Shown: positions 34,245-43,654, numbered from the stretch's first letter. The stretch: DNA of 64,000 nt from Flavobacteriales bacterium (GCA_016715995.1 JADJXF010000009.1:248001-312000); one strand, 5' to 3'. A program made the numbers and translations. Notes: generated from the sequence alone by a model not told the origin.

Positions 34245-36097
34245 GCGCCTTCCTTAGCGGCGGCACCGCCATACTCATCACGCGCCCATCGCTCCTGCAA
34301 GCGGCTCCGCTCGTAGGTGGCGAGCGGTTCGCTTGCAACCGTGCTTTCCTCAGCGGGCATCCGATACCTCGTCCGTGCCACGCACACATCGCATCGTCCG
34401 CAATCCGGTGGCTCCCGTTCATCGAAATACGAGAGCACCATCGCCATGCGGCAATGTTCGGTGGAGCGCACGAAATCGAGCAAGGCCTCTAGCCGCAGCC
34501 GTGCGCGCTCTTCGCGTTGCCGCAGTGCCTGCGGCTCCAGCGTCAGACGGTCGGCATCCTGCCTGGGTGCCAGCAGTGTGGCGGTCGGCGAGTCGCTGCG
34601 AGGTCGATAGGAGAGGACGCCCATGCTGTCGAGCTCCGACAAGCGATCGCAGACCCAAGCCTCGGGCTTCTCGAGCATCCGTGCGAGACGGGACTCATCA
34701 ACGATGCTGGGTTCCTCGAAGAGCCCGCCGTGAAGCCTCAGCAACGCTTCGATCAATGGTCCTAAGCGGGCATCGCCGATACGCATGCGATAGACCGTTT
34801 CGCCGGTGGCGATGATCAGCGCGCGCGAAGGAGACCGAACACCTTCACTGAGGGCGAGCAGTCCGCTCAACTCGAGGGTCTTCAACGCATGGGACACGAT
34901 CGCAGGGCGCAACTGCGCACGTTTCGACAAGGCGACCAGATCCACGGTATAGGTCTCGTGCATTCCGGCTCCCAATGCGATGCCGTGCACATCGGCAAAA
35001 GCCTGATACACGCGCCGCACTTCGGCCAGAGTGGGAAAGCCTGATCGGAGCCGCTCCATCGCCCGCTCCTCATCACCTGGTCCAGTGAGGAGGAAGGCGT
35101 GGGCCGTCCTTCCATCACGACCTCCGCGACCGGCCTCCTGGTAATAGCTCTCGAGGTCGGGTGGCGGTTCCAGATGCACCACGCACCGCACATCGGGCTT
35201 GTCGATGCCCATCCCGAACGCGTTGGTGGCCACTACACAGCGGATCGTGTTGGCCGTCCACGCTCGTTGGATACGGTCGCGTTCTCCGGCCGGGAGCCCA
35301 GCGTGGTAAGCGGAGGCCTCGATGCCATGCTGTTTCAGGAATTGTGCGATGCGTACCGTGCCTTTACGCTCCCGCATGTAGATAATCGCGCTCCCCGGTA
35401 CCTTGTCCATGATGCGGAGCAGCCTTCCCATCCGGTCTTCGCCGCGGCTCACCCAGAGCACGAGTTCCGGCCGGGCGAAGGATCCGCGCAGGAGATGCTC
35501 GTGCTTGAAGCCGAGCCGTTGCATGATGTCCTGCGCCACCTGTGCGGTTGCTGATGCCGTGAGGGCCAGTACCGGCACGTGCGGCAGCACGGCGCGCACT
35601 TCGGCGATCCGCAAATAGGAAGGCCGGAAATCATAGCCCCATTGCGAAATGCAGTGCGCCTCGTCAACAGCCAACAGACCGACAGGCAGGCGTGGCAAAC
35701 GGGCCATGAACACATCCGTGGCGAGTCGCTCAGGTGAGACGAATAGGAAGGCGAGCTTGCCATGCGCTGCGGCTTCCAGCGTGTTATCGATCTCCGCCCA
35801 CTTCATGCCTGATGTGATCTGCCGGGCTGCGATCCCACGCGCGCGCAGCTGCTCCACCTGATCCGTCATCAACGCGATCAGTGGAGACACCACCAGGCAT
35901 AGCTTCCCCATGCAGAGGGCCGGTACCTGGTAGCAAATGCTCTTGCCGCCACCGGTGGGAAGGAGCGCCAGTGCATCGCGCCCATCGAGCACGGAACGCA
36001 CCACGTCCTCTTGCATCGGGCGGAATGCGTCGAAGCCCCAGTACCTCTTCAGCACCTCTGCGGGCAACGGCATTTCTGTGTGGCTATCCTGTGACAT
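34241..36097 (-). CDS. recQ: RecQ-family ATP-dependent DNA helicase (short Bacteroidota form)
   Basis: 618 residues. Motif 0/I is FRPMQEDVVRSVLDG and LLPTGGGKSICYQV, the DEAH box AVDEAHCISQWGYDFRPSY, motif V VATNAFGMGIDKPDVRCVVH and motif VI YYQEAGRGGRDGR. Four zinc cysteines (EHCRMAM and PPDCGRCDVC) sit close to the C-terminus, after a winged-helix-like stretch. This order is unlike E. coli RecQ, and there is no HRDC domain. It unwinds forked DNA during repair and recombination. Start at ATG 36097; the glycosylase follows with a 4-base overlap. Confidence 0.95.
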   Translation of the reverse strand: MSQDSHTEMPLPAEVLKRYWGFDAFRPMQEDVVRSVLDGRDALALLPTGGGKSICYQVPALCMGKLCLVVSPLIALMTDQVEQLRARGIAARQITSGMKWAEIDNTLEAAAHGKLAFLFVSPERLATDVFMARLPRLPVGLLAVDEAHCISQWGYDFRPSYLRIAEVRAVLPHVPVLALTASATAQVAQDIMQRLGFKHEHLLRGSFARPELVLWVSRGEDRMGRLLRIMDKVPGSAIIYMRERKGTVRIAQFLKQHGIEASAYHAGLPAGERDRIQRAWTANTIRCVVATNAFGMGIDKPDVRCVVHLEPPPDLESYYQEAGRGGRDGRTAHAFLLTGPGDEERAMERLRSGFPTLAEVRRVYQAFADVHGIALGAGMHETYTVDLVALSKRAQLRPAIVSHALKTLELSGLLALSEGVRSPSRALIIATGETVYRMRIGDARLGPLIEALLRLHGGLFEEPSIVDESRLARMLEKPEAWVCDRLSELDSMGVLSYRPRSDSPTATLLAPRQDADRLTLEPQALRQREERARLRLEALLDFVRSTEHCRMAMVLSYFDEREPPDCGRCDVCVARTRYRMPAEESTVASEPLATYERSRLQERWARDEYGGAAAKEGA

Positions 36098-36157
36098 CTG
36101 TTAACAATCCCTTCCTGGCTGCGGGCTACATTGCGTCGTTCCGATTGGCGGGTCTTC

Positions 36158-36165
36158 TACATTTG
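36158..36165 (+). promoter_or_regulatory. -7 element of the ilvE promoter
   Basis: TACATTTG matches TAnnTTTG exactly. The ATG at 36193 is 27 bases further on. No clear -33 box is seen. Confidence 0.55.
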
Positions 36166-36192
36166 GCACATACCGAACGAACTTCAACGCGC

Positions 36193-37263
36193 ATGATCAC
36201 CACCGGCCAAAAGATAGCCATCGAGCGCACCAAAGCCTCGCGGCTCCCGCAGACCGACCTGGACAACATCAAGTTCGGCAGGGTCTTCAGCGACCACATG
36301 TTCGTGATGGATTACGCCGACGGCGCATGGCATAAGCCACGGATCGAGGCTTTCGCTGACCTTCGGATGAGCCCGGCATCGCTGGTGCTGCACTATAGCC
36401 AGACCATCTTCGAGGGGCTCAAGGCCTATCGCAATGTGAACGGAGGCATCAATTTGATACGGCCGCAATCGAACATCGAGCGGATGAACCACAGCGCCCG
36501 ACGGCTGTGCATGCCGCAGATTCCGGAGGATATGTTCCTCGACGCGCTCGTGGAGCTTGTGCGGCAGGATCAGGATTGGATCCCGAAGGACGAGGACGCA
36601 GCGCTCTACATCCGGCCGTTTATGTTCGCGAGCGACGAGTACATCGGTGTTCGCCCCAGTGATGGTTACCGCTTCATCATCTTCACCTGCCCTGTGCGCG
36701 GCTATTACAGCGAGCCGGTGCGCGTGAAGGTGGAGACCAAGTACAGTCGTGCCTTCCCCGGTGGCACGGGGGAGACGAAGTGCGGTGGCAACTATGCGGC
36801 GGCGCTTTACCCGGCGAAGCTTGGCCAGGACCAAGGCTACCATCAGCTAGTCTGGACCGATGGCCTTTCGCACAAGTACATTGAGGAAAGTGGTACGATG
36901 AACGTGTTCTTCAATGTGGATGGCACCTTGATCACCCCCGCCCTCGACGGAACCATCCTGCGCGGCATCACGCGGGACAGCATCATTCGCATCGCGAAGG
37001 ACGAAGGGATCCGTGTGGAGGAGCGGCAGGTGTCCGTGGAGGAGATCGAGGTGGCGGCAAGGAACGGCAGGCTGCGCTCCGCGTTCGGCGCGGGCACGGC
37101 GGCTACCATTGCGCACATCAATACCATCGCCATCAACGATGAGGTGTATGAATTGCCGGACGTGAGCACGAGGAAGTTGGCGAACCAGATCGGGAGCAAG
37201 CTTGATGACATTCGCCGCGGCCGCGTCGCCGACCCCTATGGTTGGGTGGTGCCGGTAGCCTGA
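36193..37263 (+). CDS. ilvE: branched-chain amino acid aminotransferase
   Basis: 356 residues from ATG 36193 (an upstream in-frame start would lie opposite recQ and has no family sequence). Class II BCAT of PLP fold type IV: HYSQTIFEGLKAYR, IRPFMFASDEYIGVRP, catalytic Lys in GTGETKCGGNYAAA, IEESGTMNVFF and GTILRGITRDSI. It interconverts Leu, Ile and Val with their 2-oxoacids. It appears monocistronic. Confidence 0.96.
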   Translation: MITTGQKIAIERTKASRLPQTDLDNIKFGRVFSDHMFVMDYADGAWHKPRIEAFADLRMSPASLVLHYSQTIFEGLKAYRNVNGGINLIRPQSNIERMNHSARRLCMPQIPEDMFLDALVELVRQDQDWIPKDEDAALYIRPFMFASDEYIGVRPSDGYRFIIFTCPVRGYYSEPVRVKVETKYSRAFPGGTGETKCGGNYAAALYPAKLGQDQGYHQLVWTDGLSHKYIEESGTMNVFFNVDGTLITPALDGTILRGITRDSIIRIAKDEGIRVEERQVSVEEIEVAARNGRLRSAFGAGTAATIAHINTIAINDEVYELPDVSTRKLANQIGSKLDDIRRGRVADPYGWVVPVA

Positions 37264-37271
37264 TCCGCGCC

Positions 37272-37766
37272 TCAGCGCATCCGCAAACCAGCGATGCTGT
37301 CCGGTATTATGGCGAGGCCTGGCAGGATGAAGAAGAGCGTATAGACGGGCCAACCCAGAAATGCGCATCCCGTGCATATGCCCAGCACGAGGAGAATGCC
37401 GAACAAGAGCCCGGTGAGGTGGAGCCCCTTGAAGGCGAGACGATCTGAACCCTTCGCAGGACGAGGGTCTTCCACAGGCATCCGCGGGTGACGGGTGTAG
37501 AATGATGTTCGCTGAGGCGGGATGGCGTGCCCGGCCTCGCGGTAGAAACGTAGGCGTTCATCGTAATCGGCGCGTGATTCAGCATCAGACAGTGTGGCGT
37601 ACGCTTCGTGCAGGGCATGGAACACCTCGGCGGCTTGCGATGATTCGTTCCTGTCCGGATGCCATTGCTTCACGCGCTCACGGTACGCGCGCTTGATGGA
37701 TCGGGTGTCAGCGTCGCGCGGCACTCCAAGCACTTTATAGTGATCGTAGCGGAGGGTTCGCTCCAT
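37272..37766 (-). CDS. DnaJ-domain membrane protein
   Basis: 164 residues from ATG 37766. Residues 1-70 are a J domain with the Hsp70-stimulating HPD (KQWHPDRNESS) and YATLSDAESRADYDERLR. There is no zinc or substrate domain of a true DnaJ. Residues 110-160 contain two hydrophobic helices (GLLFGILLVLGICTGCAFLG and YTLFFILPGLAII), so the J domain is tethered at the inner membrane. It would recruit DnaK to membrane-proximal clients. Convergent with ilvE. Confidence 0.85.
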   Translation of the reverse strand: MERTLRYDHYKVLGVPRDADTRSIKRAYRERVKQWHPDRNESSQAAEVFHALHEAYATLSDAESRADYDERLRFYREAGHAIPPQRTSFYTRHPRMPVEDPRPAKGSDRLAFKGLHLTGLLFGILLVLGICTGCAFLGWPVYTLFFILPGLAIIPDSIAGLRMR

Positions 37767-37848
37767 GCCAGTGCTCGGGTGGAACTGTGCCGGTTCGGTC
37801 CGGCGCGTGTGCAATCAGCCCTGCCAAGTTATCTTAGTTGGGCAACGC

Positions 37849-39177
37849 ATGTTAAGGATGCTTCTTATCCGCTGGCTCATTTGCTGGGCAATCGTGCTTC
37901 CATCCACGGGCCTTGCACAGCAGTTCATCCGCGGCCAGGTGCTCGATGCACGCGGCGACCAGCCCCTGGTGGGTGCGCATGTGGTCGCAGGCGAAGTCGT
38001 TGCATACACAGATGCGCAAGGCTGTTTCGACATGCGCGTTTTGGCGAGGAAAGCATTCATCCGCGTCAGTCACGTGGGCTTCGAGGAGCTGCGGCGGACC
38101 GTGGTTGCTTCCGGACCAGAACGCGAGCGTACAGTCCTTCGGCTCAAACCCAAAGCCGTAGAGCTGCCCACGATGGAAGTGCGCGTGTCTCGGCCAGAGG
38201 TAGTCTTCGAGCGCAAGGATCTGCACGTGGGCGATTACGTGGTGAACAGTGAAGGTCTCTGGGTGCTGGCCTATCATAAGCGGCAGCTCGGTCTTCGGCA
38301 AGGCATGGCCGGGCAGACCATCTGGCATGGCCCGCGGCTTCACCTGTTGGATACCGGGTTCGTTGAACTAGCCAGCGGCAGCATACCATCCACTGCCTGT
38401 GCCATCGTACGCGATCATGCCGGGCGACCAGTTGTGAAGGCGGAGGATTCTGCATGGATGATTGAGCGCCACGGCCAGGATATGAGCATTGGCCGCATCG
38501 ATGCCTACACCTATCAGCATGCGGTGCTGCCTTGGACCGATAGCTTGCCTGGCTTGCTGCTCGGCAACACATGGACCTATGAGTACCCGGCATTCGAGCA
38601 TGTTGCCTACCACGCGAACACCGAAAGGCAAGAAGTCATCTGCCAGGTGGTTGATCCGTTCTGGATGAGCATCTTCCGGGGCAGCTACAAGTACATGAGC
38701 GGCCGGTCGAAGGTGCTGGCGATGGACCTGGCCATGGAGCATGGCACCGATCCGGAGACCATCGCCGGCTTCATGGTGGGCATTGATGCGGACTTGCGGT
38801 ACAAGCCGCCTTACGCCCCATTGTTCGTGGTGCGCGATACGCTGTGCGTCTTCGACCACCACAAGGAGCGCATCCGACGGTTCAATCGCCAGTTGCAGCC
38901 CATCGATGAGATCGCCATCACGTACCAGCGCGATCGCGATTGGGACCGGAACCTCGTGCAGGATCGGGCCACAGGTGCTGTTTATGCCCGATATGCCAGA
39001 GGCTCGCACACCTGGCTGCAGCACGTCGACCCCGTAACAGGCACCATGGGCGCCATCACGCGGCTCACGCATCCCTGGCCAACGGACATCCAGGTGCATG
39101 ATGGCCACGTGTACTATGTGTACAGGCCCTATGAATCGCTGCAGAAGCGCACGCTCTATCGCGAGCCGCTGCGGTGA
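37849..39177 (+). CDS. secreted protein with N-terminal carboxypeptidase-regulatory-like domain
   Basis: 442 residues from ATG 37849. Signal peptide MLRMLLIRWLICWAIVLPST, cleavage near GLAQ. Residues 22-95 form a CarboxypepD_reg-like beta domain (IRGQVLDARGDQPLVGAHVV, VRVSHVGFEEL), as found at the start of TonB-dependent receptors. No plug or barrel follows. The remaining 340 residues are beta-rich, with many Tyr/Asp/His and WD-like strands, and are not recognised. There is no T9SS sorting domain, so it is probably periplasmic or outer-membrane associated. It abuts the convergent gene at 39178 with no spacer. Confidence 0.75.
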   Translation: MLRMLLIRWLICWAIVLPSTGLAQQFIRGQVLDARGDQPLVGAHVVAGEVVAYTDAQGCFDMRVLARKAFIRVSHVGFEELRRTVVASGPERERTVLRLKPKAVELPTMEVRVSRPEVVFERKDLHVGDYVVNSEGLWVLAYHKRQLGLRQGMAGQTIWHGPRLHLLDTGFVELASGSIPSTACAIVRDHAGRPVVKAEDSAWMIERHGQDMSIGRIDAYTYQHAVLPWTDSLPGLLLGNTWTYEYPAFEHVAYHANTERQEVICQVVDPFWMSIFRGSYKYMSGRSKVLAMDLAMEHGTDPETIAGFMVGIDADLRYKPPYAPLFVVRDTLCVFDHHKERIRRFNRQLQPIDEIAITYQRDRDWDRNLVQDRATGAVYARYARGSHTWLQHVDPVTGTMGAITRLTHPWPTDIQVHDGHVYYVYRPYESLQKRTLYREPLR

Positions 39178-40800
39178 TCAGGGATCCTGGGCCGCGCGGA
39201 TGTTCGTCGGTGTGTTCCCGCCGATGACCACAAGGATCGGGTCACGGTCGTTCTTCTCGCCCACGTACTTCACGGTGCCATCCATGTTCACATCGAGCGA
39301 GATGTAGCCGAAAGTGGTGCCGGTGGGGGTGCTGCCACCGATGGCGAGCAGGATTGGATCACGGTCGTTGTCTTCGCCGACATACGATACGAGGCCATTG
39401 CCATTGGTATCACCGGACCAGAGCGCAGCACGATTGTCGAATACGCGTTGTGCGTCCTCGCCGAAGGTGAGCGTGCTGGCTTCACTGAGGTCAACTATCG
39501 GGGCAAGACCATTCATCAACGTCGGGAGTGCGTGCGTTGCATGTAGATGGTTGCGATGCCCGACGCGAAGGAATCCGTTCAGGGTGCCATATCCCATCAC
39601 CACTCCCGGACCGCTGCCATCGGGCTCTACGACCTGGCCTGATCGCGTGACCAATGCGTTTCGCGTGGCGATGACCGTGCTGGTATCCGATGGTGACAGC
39701 AATTCAATGCGCACCCAATCCACCACGGCCTCCTCGCCGGTGATCTGCAGCCGGTTCAATGTGGTGCTCTCGCCGCCGCCATAGCCGACCGGCATGAACC
39801 CGGACCCCGTGTACGGTTCCTGAAGCGGTATCAGGCCGCTTCCGCGCAAGCCATCGCCCATCAGTTGGAATACAGCGTCATAGGGTCCGCTCAGCAGCAT
39901 GCGCAGATCCACGCGAGCTGCTGGGGTGCTGAACGGGCTATCCGAGACCCACTCCGGCCCTGATGGATTTCCGCCGATGATCAAGGTGCCGTGCGATGGA
40001 CCTCCATAAGCCCCGCTCATGTCGGTGAGGTCGGTTCCGGAGCCTTCGTTGAAGTGGTACAGCGCGGCCGTATGCTGATCGGTGGCGAAGGGAAGCGACG
40101 CCGGAACGAACCCGGAGGCGTATCGCAAAGTGGTGCTGATGCGCAATTCATCCAACAGGCCATTGAACGAGGGATAGGAGGCCCCGGCATCGTGCTTCTC
40201 CGCGCCAAGCACGAGGTACGGGTCGCTGTTCAGGCATGGTCCGCCGCAGAAGTTGCCGGGCACACCATCATCCGGGTAGCTGAGGTCGCCATCCGGGCCA
40301 TCGCCCTGTGCCACGAGCACGCCATCAACATGAATCCAAAGCCAGCCATCGCTTCGGCGCCTCTGGAAAGCCAGGTGATGCCAGTCGCCATCCAGAACGT
40401 TCACGCCGGCACAGAGGGTGCGATTGTCGCCCAAGGGGCCGGTGACACCCCAGACAGGCATGCCCGCGCCGAGCGACACGCCGAATTTCCGTCCTTGGTT
40501 ATAGCGATCGCGATCCAGGAAGATGTTGCCGTTGATCCAATTGATGTTCGCGCCGCAGGTGATGGGTCCCGCGCTGTTGTCGGAAAGCGCGCCCTTCAGC
40601 CAGAGTTCGATGGTGAAGTCGGTTTCGCCCACATCGGCCGGCGGCCCGGACCATTCGTTCGTTGGATCATCAATCGGTATCCGGACACGGCCTTGACCAG
40701 GTGCATTGACGCCAAGGCCGTGGAAGCGTAAGGATCCTTGTGCGAGGAGTTCCCCGGCCAGTAAGAGGATCAATTGGAGAAGAATGGATCGCAAACACAT
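39178..40800 (-). CDS. secreted LamG-like (concanavalin A-fold) protein with two C-terminal dockerin-like calcium repeats
   Basis: 540 residues from ATG 40800. Signal peptide MCLRSILLQLILLLAGELLA. Residues about 25-240 form a LamG/pentraxin-type domain (FTIELWLKG, DGDWHHLAFQRR, DGVLVAQGD, GLLDELRIS). Then a 200-residue beta region. The C-terminus has two EF-hand-like repeats, SGDTNGNGLVSYVGEDNDRD and LDVNMDGTVKYVGEKNDRD, each followed by PIL. No classical T9SS motif is present; the dockerin-like pair ends the protein and may be its anchoring or calcium-binding module. The ligand may be a carbohydrate; this is inference. Confidence 0.8.
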   Translation of the reverse strand: MCLRSILLQLILLLAGELLAQGSLRFHGLGVNAPGQGRVRIPIDDPTNEWSGPPADVGETDFTIELWLKGALSDNSAGPITCGANINWINGNIFLDRDRYNQGRKFGVSLGAGMPVWGVTGPLGDNRTLCAGVNVLDGDWHHLAFQRRRSDGWLWIHVDGVLVAQGDGPDGDLSYPDDGVPGNFCGGPCLNSDPYLVLGAEKHDAGASYPSFNGLLDELRISTTLRYASGFVPASLPFATDQHTAALYHFNEGSGTDLTDMSGAYGGPSHGTLIIGGNPSGPEWVSDSPFSTPAARVDLRMLLSGPYDAVFQLMGDGLRGSGLIPLQEPYTGSGFMPVGYGGGESTTLNRLQITGEEAVVDWVRIELLSPSDTSTVIATRNALVTRSGQVVEPDGSGPGVVMGYGTLNGFLRVGHRNHLHATHALPTLMNGLAPIVDLSEASTLTFGEDAQRVFDNRAALWSGDTNGNGLVSYVGEDNDRDPILLAIGGSTPTGTTFGYISLDVNMDGTVKYVGEKNDRDPILVVIGGNTPTNIRAAQDP

Positions 40801-40907
40801 TTTGAAGCGGATGGACCCAAGGTAGGGGAGTTCAACGGCCCGGAGCAAAGGAACCCCGGAGCCACGCGTTTCAGCGATGTTCGCGCGGGACTGTGGGCGG
40901 TTCCCAA

Positions 40908-42218
40908 CTAGATGCTCACGAGGTGGAGCCCTTTAATCGCTTCCGCCTGTTTTGCACTAACCTCCGCCTTCTTCGCGAACGTCTTCCACTTCTTCACACC
41001 CGCCTTCACCTCGTCGATGATCGCTTCGGCCTTCTTGATGTTCATGTCCTTCGACACCGCCAGCAGATCGGTGCGTGTGATGTCCAGCCGCTTCCCGTTG
41101 ATGCTCATCTGATGCTGCTTCAGCCATAGACTACCGGGGTTGTAGGCGAAGGTCACGTCGTAGGCGGGGGAGAGGTGCCACTCGCCCTGCGGGTCCATCA
41201 AGAAGGAGGTATTCTTCGTGTGGTCGTCGTGGTTGCGGGCGATGGCGTTGAAGCACATGCGGCGGAACAGTTGCACGGCGGCGGGGTAGGGCAGGCCGAG
41301 CTGGCGCATCACCCCGAAGGTCTGCTCGTAGCTGTAGGCCACCGGATCGTTATAGTCCATGTGCGCGATGCCGCAGAGCGTGGCCATGTGCAGCTTGTGG
41401 ACGGTGCCTTTGGCGTCGAGCACGCGGTCGAAACGCTGCGTGAGGAAGTGCGCGCGGCCGTGCTCTTCCAGCAGCCGACAGGGCATCATCTCCACGCCGC
41501 ACGCCACGGCCATCAAGTGGTACGCGTACTCGATCCGTCCGAAACTTTTCGGATCGCGGAGTTCTTCGGAAGTCACGCCATCGAACTTGATCAGGCAGTG
41601 GGTGAACCCTTCCAGCCCCTCCACCTGACCGCTGCGCACCTCTCCCGTCTTCGCGTTGAACGCCACGATCGCCTTCGCCCGCGCGCCACCAGCCGAGGTA
41701 CCCACGCGGATGATGTCCAGCAGTGCCTCCTCTTTGCCCTTCGACTTTCGCGTCGCGAATTGCTTGCGCGTGTCCAGCACCTGCCCGGCCATTTTTACCA
41801 GGTCCTCCACCTCCAGCGACTCCCCCGGTGCCTCCAGCTCGTGGTGTGCCGGCTCGAATTCCAGCGCGCCCATGCCGCGCACACCGGTGTAGCACAGCCG
41901 CTCCACGGGGTTCGAGGTGCCCGGCTGGCGGCCCTGGCTCATCAGCCACGCGTTCATCAGTTGATCGCCGAATCGATCGGGCAGGCTGTCCGCCAAAAGC
42001 CCCGGCAATCCGCGGAAGGTCTCATCACGCAAATTGCCGAAGGCGAAGACATGCTCGCCGCCATTCGCCTCGCGCAGGGGCATCATCAGCGGAGCCACAT
42101 CCAGCCGGCCACGTGAGAACGTGCGGTCGTACTGGAACTCCGCGCGGTGCTGCTGGTCGTTCCACACCACCAGGCCCACGGGCTTGCCCCACAGCTTCAC
42201 GGTCGCGTGCGTTACCAT
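40908..42218 (-). CDS. hipA: HipA-family serine/threonine kinase toxin
   Basis: 436 residues. HipA hallmarks: N-terminal subdomain VKLWGKPVGLVVWN, couple_hipA LADSLPDRFGDQLMNAWL, ATP loop VGTSAGGARAKAIVAF, catalytic loop ARNHDDHTKNTSFLMD (HDDHxKN) and the DFG-equivalent SPAYDVTFAY. All active residues seem intact. HipA toxins phosphorylate glutamyl- or other aminoacyl-tRNA synthetases and cause growth arrest. The ATG lies seven bases inside the end of hipB, the standard antitoxin-first order. Confidence 0.93.
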   Translation of the reverse strand: MVTHATVKLWGKPVGLVVWNDQQHRAEFQYDRTFSRGRLDVAPLMMPLREANGGEHVFAFGNLRDETFRGLPGLLADSLPDRFGDQLMNAWLMSQGRQPGTSNPVERLCYTGVRGMGALEFEPAHHELEAPGESLEVEDLVKMAGQVLDTRKQFATRKSKGKEEALLDIIRVGTSAGGARAKAIVAFNAKTGEVRSGQVEGLEGFTHCLIKFDGVTSEELRDPKSFGRIEYAYHLMAVACGVEMMPCRLLEEHGRAHFLTQRFDRVLDAKGTVHKLHMATLCGIAHMDYNDPVAYSYEQTFGVMRQLGLPYPAAVQLFRRMCFNAIARNHDDHTKNTSFLMDPQGEWHLSPAYDVTFAYNPGSLWLKQHQMSINGKRLDITRTDLLAVSKDMNIKKAEAIIDEVKAGVKKWKTFAKKAEVSAKQAEAIKGLHLVSI

Positions 42219-42577
42219 GTGCTCTTCGGTTTGGGCGGCGTCACATCCGGCTGCTTGCGGCCTGCACGTTTGCGCTGCTTCTTCAGGTACTTCTCTTGCG
42301 CTTCCACCAGCATATAGGGCGTGGGCTGCGGCTCCTGGTGGAAGGCATCCAGCAGCTCCAAGCGGTCCATGGCGCGCAGCACCTGCACCACGGTCAGCAG
42401 CGTGGCGGCTCTGCCGGCCTCCAATTTCACTACGGTGGTGCGGTCCAAGCCCGCGCGCTCGGCCACCTCGGCCTGGCTCTGGTTGCGCTCCAGCCGCATG
42501 CGCCGCAGCTCTTTTCCCAGTTGCACCACTACGGCGGCATCCTTCATGCCCTTCCAGTTGATGTTGCTTGTAGCCAT
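42212..42577 (-). CDS. hipB: HipB-type helix-turn-helix antitoxin
   Basis: 121 residues from ATG 42577. Residues 18-75 form a Cro/C1 helix-turn-helix (LGKELRRMRLERNQSQAEVA, then LDRTTVVKLEAGRAATLL). The C-terminal 40 residues are basic (KYLKKQRKRAGRK). HipB binds and neutralises HipA and represses its own operon. A -7-like element CAAGTATA (+ strand reading) lies 42 bases upstream, and short palindromes AACGCGTT (42641-42648) and GTATAC (42623-42628) occur in the 288-base gap before it, as candidate operator sequences. Confidence 0.9.
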   Translation of the reverse strand: MATSNINWKGMKDAAVVVQLGKELRRMRLERNQSQAEVAERAGLDRTTVVKLEAGRAATLLTVVQVLRAMDRLELLDAFHQEPQPTPYMLVEAQEKYLKKQRKRAGRKQPDVTPPKPKSTW

Positions 42578-42619
42578 CGTAAATGGTGTTTTCAGTTGAA
42601 TAACGCAGCTTTCACGCCA

Positions 42620-42627
42620 CAAGTATA
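42620..42627 (-). promoter_or_regulatory. -7-like element of the hipBA promoter
   Basis: TATACTTG on the minus strand differs from TAnnTTTG at one base. It overlaps the palindrome GTATAC, so repressor binding there would block transcription. Apart from this and AACGCGTT at 42641, nothing was recognised in 42578-42865. Confidence 0.35.
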
Positions 42628-42865
42628 CGCATTCCCAAAGAACGCGTTACATCACAACGATTCCCTAGAGCATCATAAAGTGAACAAATGGCTAACAATG
42701 ATGCGTTTGAGCATCCGGTTGAAAGGTTGGGCGTTCCGACGTCAAATGCACGCCGTCGGGCCATTCGCTACAAGTCCTCGCCGAAGACAGCTCCGGGCTT
42801 TCCGCTGCTGTCCCTAACGCGAAATGCGGAACCGACCTAGGGCTGAACACTCCCGTCGGCAGTGA

Positions 42866-43654
42866 CTATCGGAACGAACGCATTATGGATGCCACCTGAT
42901 CTGGATTGGTGCCTCGCTTGTGCTGAGCAACCATGTCGAACTTGATGTGCTCAGATACTCCAACTAAGTCTGGGAAGATGAAGGCCCTATGAATACCAAG
43001 CTCATACAGTTCATTGAGGATGTCTTGCTTGTGTTTGGCGGGGATCCTGATGCGCACGAAGAAGCCCGTCAAGCCTCGTTGCTTGTTGAAGGGTACGAAT
43101 GGAGTTCGCCCATCAGGTAGGTCATGTTGCGTGAAGCAACCGCTCTGATTCGTGACTCTCGGGGCTACGTGCCTTGGAAAGACAAGGCAAGAGACAGATT
43201 CGATGTGGAGCTTCCTAGCGGCTCGGGTACTTGATGGCCAGCAGTTATTTCCAGAGGCTAACCCAAAGCACCAAACATCAGCATTGCTTGTGGGGTTGCC
43301 GCACACAGCGAAGTACAGAGCAATCAACGGATTCGAAGCCCAGTCGAGAAGCCGAGTTGGCAGTCCATGGTGTTGTGCAAGCGTAAGCCAGTCGAGCTCC
43401 GTCTCGGGCTTTGCAGAAAGGTGAGGAATTGCTTCTCTCTTAAACCTCTCCATCATATAAGCTTCAGCCTCGTGCCAATTGGCGTACGTATCGGAGATAT
43501 CAAGCCTGAATAGGCTAGGCGTAAGTTCAAACAAGGAGTCGCAATGACCGCGATAGACCCACTGCGCGACGTGCCGTTGCTCGAAAGACGTGATACATCC
43601 GATGTACTCAAGCAGTGATTTGACCGTATGACCTTTCATGATGGTGCGTGTCAC
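42866..43654 (-). CDS. FRG-domain protein
   Basis: 262 residues. FRG signatures: QWVYRGHCDSLFELTPSLFR, then LAQHHGLPTRLLDWASNPL with IALYFAVCGN. The FRG domain is a common accessory of phage-defence and toxin loci; its biochemical activity is not settled. The codons are AT-richer than those of the flanking genes, which suggests recent acquisition. A GTG at 43654 overlaps the mutase stop (GTGA); an ATG at 43639 (MKGHTVKSLLEYIGC) is an alternative start that fits the family better. It lies directly upstream of hipBA on the same strand. Confidence 0.85.
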   Translation of the reverse strand: MTRTIMKGHTVKSLLEYIGCITSFEQRHVAQWVYRGHCDSLFELTPSLFRLDISDTYANWHEAEAYMMERFKREAIPHLSAKPETELDWLTLAQHHGLPTRLLDWASNPLIALYFAVCGNPTSNADVWCFGLASGNNCWPSSTRAARKLHIESVSCLVFPRHVAPRVTNQSGCFTQHDLPDGRTPFVPFNKQRGLTGFFVRIRIPAKHKQDILNELYELGIHRAFIFPDLVGVSEHIKFDMVAQHKRGTNPDQVASIMRSFR

